Made by a program: the position numbers and the translations under genes. A stretch of DNA of 64,000 bases from Pseudomonadota bacterium (GTDB lineage Bacteria > Pseudomonadota > Alphaproteobacteria > Caulobacterales > Aquidulcibacteraceae), in contig JAIUOD010000003.1 in assembly GCA_020161405.1 (NCBI GenBank), positions 281,392 to 345,391 on the forward strand. The letters run 5' to 3'. Shown here piece after piece: positions 9,128 through 18,935 of the stretch. The notes beneath the pieces were generated by a model. It was not told the origin of the DNA and made no database searches. It worked only from the letters and a program-made list of their open reading frames with translations. The stretch's first letter is position 1. Each line of letters starts with the position of its first letter.

Positions 9128-10375
9128 ATGCAAAATGCATTGCCGCAATTTAACAATGATAAAAAGCATCCTTTTGCGCAACGCGTCGTTAGTAATGGCG
9201 AAGAAATTTTCTATGATTTTGTATCTCCAAAAATTGCCGAACGCCTAAGGGGTACTGAATTTGACACCAATGGTCAGGTTTTTCTTGTAAGTTTCGAAGA
9301 TATAAAACGAATTTTAGGTAACAAATGGGAAGGCAAAAAAAAGCAAATTTGCGAATATATTAAATCTTCATTTGAGCGTGTACATGAAAATCCAAATTGG
9401 TGCTCACAAGTTAATGAGGAAAGTTTTATTTTTGTTTTACCAACACTTTTACCAAGGCAAGGCGCGAAAGAAAGCGCAAACATACTTCAAGCTACAACAA
9501 AGTTTTTTGTAGGCGATGTAGAAAGCACAAGTTTACCAATTTACTATGTTTTTGTCGAAACAGTAACTAAACTTACCCTAAAACGCATTAATGCAGAGGT
9601 TTATTCGGACGTAATACCGCCAAAAAAAACAAAAACTGAAACACCTGAAAAGGTAAGTGATAGTTTCAGTGATACGCAAAAAATCACTTTGATGTCTAAA
9701 AGTGGGCAAGAAGTTAATTATGGTATCAAAGTATCGTTTGAAAAATTTTATCAATTAAAAAATATGGGTATTATTGGTCATAGGTTACGTTACAATCTTT
9801 ATGATATTACAAATATTAATTCGCCATTATTGAAAAGTATTGAAACACTAACGCAAACCGAGCGTGAGCAAATTGATATAATTGGTTTAGAAATTGGCAT
9901 TAGAATTTATAATAATATTTCAAATGAAAGCCGTAAAATATTATTTATTGCCCCCGTGGCTTTTAACACGCTAACCGCAATAAGTGCGCGAACAAAGATT
10001 ATTGATACTATAACAGATTTTTCAAATGAAAATGGCATCAAGGCCATTATCGAAATACATGGTGTAAACAATGTTCCACAATACCGTGTCATTGAGCAAG
10101 TATCTTATTTGAAATCAAAGAATATCGCTGTTGTTTGTGAAAACATAACTGATATTAACATAATGCACGAATATAAAAACGCAAAAATAGATGGTTTTTC
10201 TTTGGAATATATAAATGCAAATCGAAGCAAAGAAGAGACTATAAATTATATCAAAACCCTGCAACACATAACAAAATCATGTCATGGTTTCATATATGTT
10301 CATGGCTTTAATGAACAAAAGGAAAGTGAAATTGCCCGAATTGCTGGCTTCGGGCATGTCACAATTGCCAATTAA
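9128..10375 (+). CDS. Hypothetical protein with degenerate GGDEF-like and EAL-like halves
   Basis: A 415-residue soluble protein not assigned to a named family. The N-terminal part (about 55-150) resembles a worn diguanylate-cyclase fold: a helix-rich KKQICEYIKSSFERVH, then SFIFVLP, but no GGDEF. The C-terminal part (about 195-410) resembles an EAL phosphodiesterase (FEKFYQLKNMGIIGHRLRY, then KAIIEIHGVNN where EITES-type motifs sit), but the EAL signature and metal ligands are missing. It would therefore be a non-catalytic binder or scaffold if this reading is right. GGAG (9117-9120) ahead of the ATG at 9128 decides the start over an earlier one at 9065. It is read after anmK with a 97 bp gap and ends immediately against the next, convergent gene. 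Confidence 0.6.
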   Translation: MQNALPQFNNDKKHPFAQRVVSNGEEIFYDFVSPKIAERLRGTEFDTNGQVFLVSFEDIKRILGNKWEGKKKQICEYIKSSFERVHENPNWCSQVNEESFIFVLPTLLPRQGAKESANILQATTKFFVGDVESTSLPIYYVFVETVTKLTLKRINAEVYSDVIPPKKTKTETPEKVSDSFSDTQKITLMSKSGQEVNYGIKVSFEKFYQLKNMGIIGHRLRYNLYDITNINSPLLKSIETLTQTEREQIDIIGLEIGIRIYNNISNESRKILFIAPVAFNTLTAISARTKIIDTITDFSNENGIKAIIEIHGVNNVPQYRVIEQVSYLKSKNIAVVCENITDINIMHEYKNAKIDGFSLEYINANRSKEETINYIKTLQHITKSCHGFIYVHGFNEQKESEIARIAGFGHVTIAN

Positions 10376-11125
10376 TTATGGCTTTTTAAATCTTAACAAG
10401 AATTGATCTGTCTTGCCACGAATTGCGGGGTCAAAAACATTTAAGCTTAAATCATCGGCTGGATTTTTTAAAACGTCAGAACTTGCGTCAAGCACAAAGC
10501 CTGCTGCAGTAACTTCTTTGATAACTGTATTAATATCAATTCTATGAAGGTTTTTAATCCCATCTTCTGATAGATTCGGTGTTCCAGAATGGTCAAGGAT
10601 GATGTAATAGCCGCCAGATTTTAATGCTGCAAATACGGCCTGATTAAGTTTTTGTGTTGTGTCATCACCTAAATATAATCTTACATCATGATAATTTTGT
10701 GATGTCCAAAAAACATCAATATTTTGTGGAATATTTAAATTATCATTATTAGAGGCAAGGCCAATATTATTTTCATGACCTTTTTCAGATGAAATATTTG
10801 GAATTACACCTTTTGAAAATTTATCGATAAATAATTGTGGCGTAAGCGAATATACTTTACCATTTTTGCCTGCAACATTACTAAAGATACGCGTGAAATA
10901 TCCACTTCCTGGTATATAATCGACAATTATTTGACCCGATTTAATATTAGCAAATTCAAGAATTTCTTTTGGTTTGCGATTTGAATCACGTGCAACATCT
11001 GCCGCTGGACGATTTATGTTCAAGGATTGCGAATAATCGTTTCTAGTGGAATTTTTAATTTCTGTTGATGCACAACCAGCAAATAAAAATGATAATGCGA
11101 TAAGGGAAGTGAATTGCTTTTTCAT
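10376..11125 (-). CDS. Predicted lipoprotein with SAM-methyltransferase-like fold (COG4798 type)
   Basis: A 249-residue protein with a lipoprotein signal (MKKQFTSLIALSFLFAGC; lipobox LFAGC, cleavage before Cys18), so it should sit in the periplasm anchored to a membrane. The mature part begins with RPAADVARDSNRKP and then a class I methyltransferase-like motif I, IVDYIPGSGYFTRIFS, with GKVYSLTP after it. This pattern fits the 'predicted methyltransferase' family COG4798, whose members often carry signal peptides. S-adenosylmethionine is not expected in the periplasm, so the true activity is unclear. GAGG five bases before the ATG at 11123-11125 supports this start over one nine codons earlier. 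Confidence 0.7.
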   Translation of the reverse strand: MKKQFTSLIALSFLFAGCASTEIKNSTRNDYSQSLNINRPAADVARDSNRKPKEILEFANIKSGQIIVDYIPGSGYFTRIFSNVAGKNGKVYSLTPQLFIDKFSKGVIPNISSEKGHENNIGLASNNDNLNIPQNIDVFWTSQNYHDVRLYLGDDTTQKLNQAVFAALKSGGYYIILDHSGTPNLSEDGIKNLHRIDINTVIKEVTAAGFVLDASSDVLKNPADDLSLNVFDPAIRGKTDQFLLRFKKP

Positions 11126-11182
11126 GATGACCTCATAAATTAATATGCGCACCTAATTGCAATTCACTCTCAAAAGCAAGCC

Positions 11183-11854
11183 TTATCTTCTTCCTGTAGG
11201 TTGTGGTTTGCGCGGTTGCGCCATAATTCTATCAACATATTCAGAAGTTTTATCACGCAAAATGCCCAATTGGTCTTTGAAGAAGTGATCCGCACCAGGG
11301 ATTTCTTGCCATTCTACTTCTTCGCCTTTTTGTGTACGAATTTTTGAAACTGCGCGTTCAACTTCAATTGGCGGTGAAACCAAATCATTTGAACCATAAA
11401 ACATCATGCCAGATGAAGGGCATGGCGCAAGGAATGATAAATCATAATGATTACAAGGTGTGCCAACTGCAACAAAGGCGTCAATTTCTGGGCGGCGCAT
11501 CAATAATTGTAGTGCGATATATGCACCAAATGAATAACCCGCAACCCAAGTAAATTTTGTATTTGGATTTATGCTTTGCAGCCAATCAAGCATTGCCGCT
11601 GCATCGGCAAGTTCACCAATGCCATTATCAAATGAACCTTGTGATTTGCCAACGCCACGGAAGTTAAAGCGCAAAGTTGAATAACCGCGTTCAACAAATA
11701 ATTTATGCATCATAACTGCAACACGGTCTTGCATAGAAGAGGCGGCGCGTGGATGCCCATGCAATATAAGCGCAATTGGCGAGCCTTCAACCTCGGATTG
11801 ATTATATCTTGCTTCAATTCTACCCGCAGGGCCCGACAAAATAAGTTCAGCCAT
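11183..11854 (-). CDS. Small alpha/beta hydrolase (COG2945-like)
   Basis: A 223-residue cytoplasmic hydrolase of unknown substrate. The alpha/beta fold is complete: the oxyanion-hole HGHPRAASSM, FNFRGVGKSQG, the nucleophile elbow GYSFG, an acidic residue near NDLVSPP, and the catalytic His in GADHFF. It has a basic, proline-rich C-terminal tail (QPRKPQPTGRR). It is divergent from the Fe-S operon regulator with a 135 bp gap; this hydrolase is often found beside the SUF operon in alphaproteobacteria, but no functional tie is established. Confidence 0.85.
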   Translation of the reverse strand: MAELILSGPAGRIEARYNQSEVEGSPIALILHGHPRAASSMQDRVAVMMHKLFVERGYSTLRFNFRGVGKSQGSFDNGIGELADAAAMLDWLQSINPNTKFTWVAGYSFGAYIALQLLMRRPEIDAFVAVGTPCNHYDLSFLAPCPSSGMMFYGSNDLVSPPIEVERAVSKIRTQKGEEVEWQEIPGADHFFKDQLGILRDKTSEYVDRIMAQPRKPQPTGRR

Positions 11855-11989
11855 TATGTATCCTATTCTTGACTAATTAACTCGGAAATACTAAATATCT
11901 AGTTGTTAAAATTGCTCTAGCATATTCACTTTGCAAAACGCCAATTTTTTTACACTTCATGTTTTTCTTTCTTATAGATTGGGTTTGAA

Positions 11990-12439
11990 ATGGAATTATC
12001 AACTAAAGGCCGCTATGCTGTTATGGCTTTAATTGATCTTGCGATGTATTCAAAAGATGAAAATGCTATTTCCCTATCTGAAATTGCGACACGCCAAACA
12101 ATTTCTTTATCATATCTTGAGCAATTGTTCGCAAAATTACGCAAAAAAGGCCTTGTAAAAGCTAAGCGTGGCCCAAATGGTGGCTATAAGCTTGCAAAAC
12201 CAATGGCAAATATTGATATGGCAAGTGTGATTTTCGCCGTCGATGAGCCAATGAAGGCAACTGCGTGTGATAAATCAAAAACTGGTGGTTGTAATGGGCG
12301 TACGTCAAAATGTGTTGCCCATGATTTATGGGCTGCTTTAACAATTCATATCCAAGATTATATGCGTGATGTAACGCTTGAAGATATTGTGAACGGCAAA
12401 TTTGAAAACGCCCACATGATTAAATATGACGCAGCATAA
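11990..12439 (+). CDS. iscR: Rrf2-family Fe-S cluster regulator (IscR/SufR-like)
   Basis: A 149-residue transcription factor that senses Fe-S cluster status and controls the downstream assembly operon. It has an N-terminal winged helix (MELSTKGRYAVMALIDLA, recognition helix about 28-52, GPNGGYKLAKP wing) and a three-cysteine cluster site (CDKSKTGGC, then NGRTSKCVAHDLW). The spacing is C-x7-C-x6-C, longer than the C-x5-C-x5-C of Escherichia coli IscR. The conserved His after the last Cys is present. Its stop overlaps the next start by one base (TAATG), so it is the first gene of the operon. Confidence 0.93.
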   Translation: MELSTKGRYAVMALIDLAMYSKDENAISLSEIATRQTISLSYLEQLFAKLRKKGLVKAKRGPNGGYKLAKPMANIDMASVIFAVDEPMKATACDKSKTGGCNGRTSKCVAHDLWAALTIHIQDYMRDVTLEDIVNGKFENAHMIKYDAA

Positions 12440-13572
12440 TGACACAAAATTCAATATATACAGATTATAATGCCAATGTGCCTATGCGCAATTGTGCAAA
12501 AGAAATTTTAATAGAAACTATTGAAATTGCTGGTAATCCAAGCTCTATTCATAAAAATGGCCAAAAACTTCGCCGTATAATTGAAAATGCGCGTAAAGAA
12601 ATCAATCAATCGATTGGCAATATTTCTGGTGAGTTAATTTTTACATCAGGTGCAACAGAAAGCGCGCAATTAGCAATTGAAAGTGCAACCTCAATGGGCT
12701 TTAAAAATGTATTTTTAAATGCATCTGAACATGATGCAGTTTACAAATATGCACTATCAAAATACCCAAATGCTAAATTGATACCTAATGATGAAAATGG
12801 CATTGCAGATATAAATTGGCTTTCGGGTGAAATTGAAGGCATCGATAGACCACTTGTTATTTTAATGGCGGTTAATAATGAAACTGGCGTAATTCAAGAT
12901 ATTGCAAAAGCCTCTACAATCGCGCGTCAAAAAGGTGGTGCAATTTTAGTTGATGCGGTTCAGGCTTTTGGCAAAATTGATGCTTCTGGCTTTATTGGCT
13001 ATTGCGATTGGGCGATTTTATCGGGCCATAAAATTGGCGCATGTGTTGGCGTTGGCGCAATAATTTATGCCGCAGGAATTGAACCATCCTTTAACCGCCC
13101 CGGCGGCGGTCAAGAAAAATCAATCCGCAGCGGAACAATGAATGCACCCGCTATCGCAAGTTTTGGCAAGGCTGCGATTGAAATTGCCAATAATATTGAT
13201 GAAAATGAAAAAATAAAATCAATCCGCGATGATTTTGAAAATAAATTACAGGTGCTTTTTCGTGATGTAATTATCATTGGTAAAAACGCAAAACGAATTG
13301 GCAATACTTCATGTTTTGCAATCCCAAATATGTTTGCCGAGCATTTAGTGATTTCACTTGATTTAGATGGCATTTGCATCTCCGCAGGTTCTGCATGTTC
13401 AAGTGGTTCTACCAAAGTTTCACGCGCGATAGCGGCATTGAATTTAGATGAAAAACTTTCAAAATGTTTTGTTCGTGTAAGTTTTGGTTATCAATCCGAT
13501 GAAAGCCATGCTGATATAATTATTGACGCAATTCAAAAAGCCGTTATTCGCGCTGGGAAAGTTGCCGCATAA
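12439..13572 (+). CDS. Cysteine desulfurase, IscS/NifS class
   Basis: PLP enzyme that takes sulfur from cysteine for Fe-S cluster assembly. The 377 residues show the aminotransferase V fold: [21 protein letters not shown], the histidine in [16 protein letters not shown], the PLP-binding lysine in LSGHKIG, and the active-site Cys in [12 protein letters not shown] (class I loop). A second desulfurase of the SufS class lies five genes on, so the operon encodes two types. The division of work is unknown; a two-desulfurase layout is usual for alphaproteobacterial SUF operons. It overlaps iscR and sufB by single bases. Confidence 0.92.
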   Translation: MTQNSIYTDYNANVPMRNCAKEILIETIEIAGNPSSIHKNGQKLRRIIENARKEINQSIGNISGELIFTSGATESAQLAIESATSMGFKNVFLNASEHDAVYKYALSKYPNAKLIPNDENGIADINWLSGEIEGIDRPLVILMAVNNETGVIQDIAKASTIARQKGGAILVDAVQAFGKIDASGFIGYCDWAILSGHKIGACVGVGAIIYAAGIEPSFNRPGGGQEKSIRSGTMNAPAIASFGKAAIEIANNIDENEKIKSIRDDFENKLQVLFRDVIIIGKNAKRIGNTSCFAIPNMFAEHLVISLDLDGICISAGSACSSGSTKVSRAIAALNLDEKLSKCFVRVSFGYQSDESHADIIIDAIQKAVIRAGKVAA

Positions 13573-15059
13573 TGGAAAATATCAAAGAAAATATCGACAA
13601 AGAAACTGTCAAAGCCGTTGCCGAATTAGAAGGCGATAAATATAAATATGGCTTTTCAACCGATATTGAATCCGAAACCGCACCAATTGGCCTTTCAGAG
13701 GACACAATTCGCTTTATTTCTGCGAAGAAAAATGAACCGCAATGGATGCTTGATTGGCGTTTAAAGGCCTATGAACGTTGGTTGCAAATGGATGAACCAC
13801 ATTGGGCAAATGTTCATTATCCTGAACCAAAATTCAATGAAATTTATTATTATTCTGCACCAAAACAAAAGCCGGAATTAAATTCACTTGATGAAGTTGA
13901 TCCCAAGCTTCTTGAAACCTATAAAAAACTTGGAATTCCAATCCGTGAGCAAGAGGTTTTGGCGGGTGTAAAAGGCGCACCAAAAGTTGCCGTCGATGCG
14001 GTTTTTGATAGTGTATCAGTTGCCACAACATTCCGTAAAGAATTATCCGAAGCGGGCGTAATTTTTTGCTCAATCTCGGAGGCAATACGCGAATATCCCG
14101 AACTTGTTCAAAAATATTTGGGCACAGTTGTTCCGCAATCTGATAATTTTTATGCCACATTAAATTGCGCAGTTTTTTCAGATGGCACTTTTGTTTATAT
14201 CCCAAAAGGCGTGCGTTGCCCGATGGAATTATCAACCTATTTTCGTATTAATGCCGAAAATACAGGGCAATTCGAACGCACATTAATTATCGCCGATGAA
14301 GATAGCTATGTTTCCTATCTTGAAGGCTGTACTGCGCCAATGCGTGATGAAAACCAACTTCATGCAGCGGTTGTTGAATTGGTGGCTTTGGACAATGCCG
14401 AAATTCGTTATTCAACTGTGCAAAATTGGTATCCAGGTGATGAAAATGGCAAGGGTGGGATTTATAATTTTGTTACCAAACGCGCCGATTGCCGTGGCAA
14501 AAAATCCAAAGTTTCATGGACGCAGGTTGAAACAGGTTCTGCCGTAACATGGAAATATCCAAGCTGTATTTTGCGCGGCGATGAAAGCGTTGGCGAATTT
14601 TATTCAATCGCGGTCACAAACAATCTGCAACAGGCCGATACAGGCACAAAAATGATACATTTGGGCAAAAATACTTCGTCGCGTATCATTTCAAAAGGTA
14701 TATCTGCGGGTCGCTCTAACCAAACTTATCGTGGACTTGTTTCGGCGCATGCAAAGGCTTTAAATGCGCGTAATTTTACCCAATGTGATAGTTTGCTTAT
14801 TGGTTCAAAATGCGGCGCCCATACTGTGCCCTATATTGAAAATAATTGCATGAGCGCGGTTTTCGAACACGAAGCCACAACAACCAAACTGGGCGAAGAT
14901 CAATTATTCTATTGCCGCCAACGCGGCCTGTCAGAAGAAAGCGCAACCGCACTTTTGGTAAATGGCTTTGTACGCGATGTAATGCAAAAACTACCAATGG
15001 AATTTGCGGTTGAGGCGCAGAAATTGGTTGCAATAAGTTTAGAAGGTAGCGTTGGCTAA
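13572..15059 (+). CDS. sufB: Fe-S cluster scaffold SufB
   Basis: Core scaffold subunit of the SufBC2D complex, on which clusters are built. The 495 residues match the family from the N-terminal helical segment ([20 protein letters not shown]) to the beta-helix core and the C-terminal helical domain. Conserved pieces include [50 protein letters not shown] and [18 protein letters not shown], which contains the His/Glu residues near the assembly site. It is translationally coupled to the genes on both sides through one-base TAATG overlaps. Confidence 0.97.
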   Translation: MENIKENIDKETVKAVAELEGDKYKYGFSTDIESETAPIGLSEDTIRFISAKKNEPQWMLDWRLKAYERWLQMDEPHWANVHYPEPKFNEIYYYSAPKQKPELNSLDEVDPKLLETYKKLGIPIREQEVLAGVKGAPKVAVDAVFDSVSVATTFRKELSEAGVIFCSISEAIREYPELVQKYLGTVVPQSDNFYATLNCAVFSDGTFVYIPKGVRCPMELSTYFRINAENTGQFERTLIIADEDSYVSYLEGCTAPMRDENQLHAAVVELVALDNAEIRYSTVQNWYPGDENGKGGIYNFVTKRADCRGKKSKVSWTQVETGSAVTWKYPSCILRGDESVGEFYSIAVTNNLQQADTGTKMIHLGKNTSSRIISKGISAGRSNQTYRGLVSAHAKALNARNFTQCDSLLIGSKCGAHTVPYIENNCMSAVFEHEATTTKLGEDQLFYCRQRGLSEESATALLVNGFVRDVMQKLPMEFAVEAQKLVAISLEGSVG

Positions 15060-15805
15060 TGTTAGAAATTAAAAACCTTAAAGTTGAAATTGATGGAAAA
15101 CTTATAACCAATGGCCTGTCTTTGACTGTGCCTGATGGTGAGGTTCATGCGATTATGGGGCCGAATGGGGCGGGGAAGTCAACGCTTTCTTATGCGCTTT
15201 CTGGGCGTCCGAATTATGAAATTACTGGCGGTTCTGCATTGCTTAATGGCAAAGATATTTTGGCACTTGAACCTGAAGAGCGCGCGGCCGAGGGCCTGTT
15301 TTTATCATTCCAATATCCATTGGAAATTCCAGGTGTTCCAACCCTTACATTCATTCGCACTGCGCTAAATGAGCAACGTAAATATCGCGGTGAAGATGAA
15401 ATTTCCGCCCCTGCCTTTATGAAATTGGCACGTGAAGCGGCAAGTCGTTTGAAAATTGACAATGAAATGCTTAAACGCCCCCTTAATGTTGGTTTTTCAG
15501 GTGGTGAGAAAAAGCGCATGGAAATATTCCAAATGGAACTTTTACAACCTAATTTCATGATTTTGGATGAAACCGATTCAGGTCTTGATATTGATGCATT
15601 GCGCGTGGTTGCTGATGGTGTGAATTATATGCGCGCGCCAAATCGTTCCATGCTTGTAATCACACATTATCAAAGGCTTTTGGACTATATAAAGCCCGAC
15701 AAAGTTCATGTTTTGGCAAATGGCAAAATCGTTGATACAGGCGGGCCAGAATTGGCACTAGAGCTTGAAAAATCAGGTTATGATAAATATGAGGTTGCGG
15801 CATAA
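15059..15805 (+). CDS. sufC: SUF system ATPase SufC
   Basis: ABC-type ATPase of the SufBC2D complex. The 248 residues include Walker A (GPNGAGKST), the Q-loop (FLSFQYPLEIPG, typical of SufC), the ABC signature (VGFSGGEKKRMEIFQM), Walker B (FMILDETDSGLDID) and the H-switch (VITHYQRLL). Its stop overlaps the sufD start by one base. Local GC is a little higher near the Walker A codons than elsewhere. Confidence 0.97.
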   Translation: MLEIKNLKVEIDGKLITNGLSLTVPDGEVHAIMGPNGAGKSTLSYALSGRPNYEITGGSALLNGKDILALEPEERAAEGLFLSFQYPLEIPGVPTLTFIRTALNEQRKYRGEDEISAPAFMKLAREAASRLKIDNEMLKRPLNVGFSGGEKKRMEIFQMELLQPNFMILDETDSGLDIDALRVVADGVNYMRAPNRSMLVITHYQRLLDYIKPDKVHVLANGKIVDTGGPELALELEKSGYDKYEVAA

Positions 15806-16941
15806 TGGCAATTTTCCACGCCATTTTAAAAGAATTTTCCGACACATTGGTGGGGAATGATGCGCGCGAATATTTTGCTGTACATGGCATTCCAACGCGC
15901 CGTAATGAAGCCTACCATTTCACTGATTTGGCACGTGGTTTGGAAAAAATTGAAAAGCCAAATGGCGAAATCCCACTTGCCAATATTGATGCCGATATAA
16001 TTATTCATTCAACCCAATTTGGTGAAATCATCTCGGGTGAAAAGGATGGGATTTCAATAATTCCAAATGGTCAAATTGAAATTTCAGATGAAATTGGCGC
16101 AAAATTATGCGTTGGTCTTTCAAAATCAAATTCAAAAATAAACATTGCCCCAAATACAAAGGCGCGAATTGCAATTCAGCGCGGCGCAGGCTCGCGAAGC
16201 GCAGTTGAAATTGATATTGGCGAAAACGCACAAATTGAAATTATTGAAGAACAAGCAGCTGATGGCGGGCTTTCATCAAATTTGGTTAATGTAAATATTG
16301 GCGCGGGCGCATCATTACGCCGTATTATGATTATGCAAACCATTGGCGCACAGGATTTGCGTTATAGCACAATCAATCTTCAAGCTAATGCGCGCCTTGA
16401 TTTATTTGCGCTTTGTTTTGGCGGCAAATTGGTGCGCATTGATACGAATGTGAATTTATTTGGTGAGGGTGCAATTGCCAATATAAATGGCGCTTATATT
16501 CTTTCAAATTCGCAAAATGATTTGACCACTATAATCAACCATCACGCCCCAAATTGCCAAAGCAATGAAATTGTTCGCGGAATTTGCACTAAGGGTGCAC
16601 GCAATGTTTTTCAAGGTCTTATAAAGGTTGAAAAAGGCGCACAAAGAACCATTGGTAAAATGGAACATCGCGGCATTATGCTTGAAGAAGGGGCACAGAT
16701 TTTTGCAAAACCATGCCTTGAAATCTATGCCGATGATGTTGAATGTTCACATGCCAATACGATTGGCGCATTGGATGATAAAGCCCTATTTTATATGCAA
16801 GCGCGCGGTATTTCGCGCGCAAAAGCCAAAATGCTTTTGGTAAATGCGTTTTTGGCACAGGTTTTTGACGATATTCAAGATGAAAAAATCCATAGTGATA
16901 TAATGGCGCGTATTGAAGATAAATTAGGGGCAATATTATGA
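15805..16941 (+). CDS. sufD: Fe-S cluster assembly protein SufD
   Basis: Partner of SufB in the SufBC2D scaffold, needed for iron entry. The 378-residue protein has the SufD N-terminal helical region (HGIPTRRNEAYHFTDLARGLE), a long beta-helix middle and the conserved C-terminal SufBD domain (GARNVFQGLIKVEKGAQRT, CLEIYADDVECSHANTIGALDDKALFYMQARGIS). The Cys/His pair in VECSHA is present. The start overlaps sufC by one base, and the end overlaps sufS by four bases. Confidence 0.95.
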   Translation: MAIFHAILKEFSDTLVGNDAREYFAVHGIPTRRNEAYHFTDLARGLEKIEKPNGEIPLANIDADIIIHSTQFGEIISGEKDGISIIPNGQIEISDEIGAKLCVGLSKSNSKINIAPNTKARIAIQRGAGSRSAVEIDIGENAQIEIIEEQAADGGLSSNLVNVNIGAGASLRRIMIMQTIGAQDLRYSTINLQANARLDLFALCFGGKLVRIDTNVNLFGEGAIANINGAYILSNSQNDLTTIINHHAPNCQSNEIVRGICTKGARNVFQGLIKVEKGAQRTIGKMEHRGIMLEEGAQIFAKPCLEIYADDVECSHANTIGALDDKALFYMQARGISRAKAKMLLVNAFLAQVFDDIQDEKIHSDIMARIEDKLGAIL

Positions 16942-18152
16942 CCCTTGATGTTAATTATATTCGCCAACAATTTCCGATTTTAGAACGAAAAATCAATAAT
17001 GCCCGCCTTGCATATCTTGACAGCGGGGCAAGTGCGCAAAAACCAAATATGGTTATTGATGGTATGGCAGATTTCGCCAAAACTTCTTATGCCAATGTTC
17101 ATCGCGGTATTCATACTTTAAGTAATGAAGCAACAAATGCATATGAAAATGCACGCAAGAAAGTTGCAAATTTTATAAATGCTGATGAAGGTGAAATTGT
17201 ATTTACAAAAAGTGCCACCGAGAGCCTTAATTTAATTGCAAATACATTGGGCGCATCGCTTAAAGCTGGTGATGAGATTTTAATTACCGAACTAGAGCAT
17301 CATGCCAATATTGTTCCTTGGCATATGATTTGCGCGAAAACTGGTGCGGTTTTGAAATGGGCGCGCATTAATGATGATGGTTCGCTTGATATTGATGATT
17401 TCAAAGCCAATTTAAGTGATAAAACTAAAATTACATCATTCGCCCATATTTCAAATGTTTTGGGAACAAAATTACCAATCAATGAACTAACACAATTGGT
17501 GCATAATTTTGGCGCGAAAGTTATTATTGATGGCTCGCAAGGTATTGTGCATGAAAAAGTTGATGTGAAATCAATTGATTGTGATTTCTATATATTTTCA
17601 TCGCATAAATTATATGGGCCAACTGGTATTGGCGTGCTTTATGGGAAAAGTGTTTTATTGAATGAATTACCGCCATTTTTGGGTGGCGGTGAAATGATTG
17701 AAACAGTTACAAAAACTAATGTAACGTTCAATGAAGCCCCTTTTAGGTTTGAAGCAGGGACACCGCCAATCATTGAGGCGCATGGTTTAGGGCTTGCGAT
17801 TGATTGGATAAATAAATTTGACCGCAATGAAATTAATGCCCACGAACAATCATTATTAGATGCCGCAACCAATGGATTACGCGGCAAAAACAAAGTCAAA
17901 ATTCATGGCAATACAAAAGATAAAGCCGCGATTTTGACCTTTTCAATAGATAATATTCACCCACATGATATTTCGCAAATCCTTGATAAATATGGGGTTG
18001 CGATACGCGCAGGGCATCATTGTGCACAGCCATTAATGGCAAGACTTGGCGTAAGCGCAACCGCACGCGCAAGTTTTGGTATTTATAATAATATGGATGA
18101 TGTTGAACAATTTTTAAATGCAATTGATAAAGCGATTGAGTTTTTAGGATAA
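16938..18152 (+). CDS. sufS: Cysteine desulfurase SufS
   Basis: Class II cysteine desulfurase of the SUF pathway. The 404 residues contain FPILERKINNARLAYLDSGA, VHRGIHTLSNEAT, the PLP-site lysine in FSSHKLYGPTGIG, and the active-site cysteine in AGHHCAQPLM. The long C-terminal loop typical of class II is intact. No sufE partner is in the operon, so the sulfur acceptor must be encoded elsewhere. The ATGA-type overlap with sufD and the one-base overlap with the next gene indicate tight coupling. Confidence 0.95.
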   Translation: MTLDVNYIRQQFPILERKINNARLAYLDSGASAQKPNMVIDGMADFAKTSYANVHRGIHTLSNEATNAYENARKKVANFINADEGEIVFTKSATESLNLIANTLGASLKAGDEILITELEHHANIVPWHMICAKTGAVLKWARINDDGSLDIDDFKANLSDKTKITSFAHISNVLGTKLPINELTQLVHNFGAKVIIDGSQGIVHEKVDVKSIDCDFYIFSSHKLYGPTGIGVLYGKSVLLNELPPFLGGGEMIETVTKTNVTFNEAPFRFEAGTPPIIEAHGLGLAIDWINKFDRNEINAHEQSLLDAATNGLRGKNKVKIHGNTKDKAAILTFSIDNIHPHDISQILDKYGVAIRAGHHCAQPLMARLGVSATARASFGIYNNMDDVEQFLNAIDKAIEFLG

Positions 18153-18496
18153 TGGAAAATAATATTATAGAGCCAGTTTTAACCGATGATCAAAAACGTA
18201 TCACTGATGAATTAGTGGCGGCGTTTAAAACTGTTTATGACCCTGAAATTCCAGTTGATGTCTATGAACTAGGCCTGATTTATAAAGTCGATTTAAATGA
18301 TGAAGGTCATGTTGATATAACAATGACATTAACCGCGCCCGCATGCCCCGCCGCAGAAATTATACCTGCGCAAATAGAGGAGGCGGCATTGACGGTTGAA
18401 GGCGTTACATCGGCTAAAGCAATCGTAACTTTTGACCCACCTTGGACCAAGGACAATATGTCTGATGAGGCAAGGTTGGTGTTGAATATGTTTTAA
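18152..18496 (+). CDS. sufT: SUF-associated MIP18/DUF59 protein SufT
   Basis: Small Fe-S maturation accessory factor of the MIP18 (DUF59) family. The 114 residues include the family core VYDPEIPVDVYELGLIYKV, then ITMTLTAPACPAAEIIP (with the conserved Cys), and FDPPWTKDNMSDEARLVLNMF. It follows sufS through a one-base overlap and precedes sufA by 9 bp, the standard alphaproteobacterial placement. Confidence 0.92.
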   Translation: MENNIIEPVLTDDQKRITDELVAAFKTVYDPEIPVDVYELGLIYKVDLNDEGHVDITMTLTAPACPAAEIIPAQIEEAALTVEGVTSAKAIVTFDPPWTKDNMSDEARLVLNMF

Positions 18497-18505
18497 GGCA
18501 AAATC

Positions 18506-18868
18506 ATGGAAACCCGCCAAAGACCAAGACCAAAAATTGTTACCCTAAGCGATGCCGCAGCAGCGCGTATCAAGGAAATAATGGAAAAATCAAATAAGCC
18601 ATATTTGCGCGTTGGTGTTAAAAATGGCGGCTGTGCGGGTATGGAATATGTTTTGGAATATGCCGATACACCTGAAAAATATGATGAATTGGTTGAAGAT
18701 AATGGCGTACAAATCCTTATTGCCGCCAATGCAGTTTTGTTTTTAATCGGTACCCAAATTGATATTGAAACCACAAAATTCCATTCCAAATTCACCTTCA
18801 AAAACCCAAATCAAACCGATGCATGCGGGTGTGGCGAAAGCGTTACGATTGTTCCTGCCAAAATTTAA
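18506..18868 (+). CDS. sufA: A-type Fe-S carrier protein (SufA/ErpA-like)
   Basis: Carries newly built Fe-S clusters from the scaffold to target enzymes. The 120-residue protein is a HesB/IscA-family member with the three conserved cysteines: GGCAGMEYVLEY and the C-terminal DACGCGESVTI. It has its own ribosome site (AAGG, seven bases before the ATG) and is the last gene of the SUF operon. No clear terminator follows. Confidence 0.93.
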   Translation: METRQRPRPKIVTLSDAAAARIKEIMEKSNKPYLRVGVKNGGCAGMEYVLEYADTPEKYDELVEDNGVQILIAANAVLFLIGTQIDIETTKFHSKFTFKNPNQTDACGCGESVTIVPAKI

Positions 18869-18935
18869 TATTGTTTAGGTTAAACAATTTTTAAATTATA
18901 ATGCTGTATAATTAAAATATAGCATAGGTATTTAC

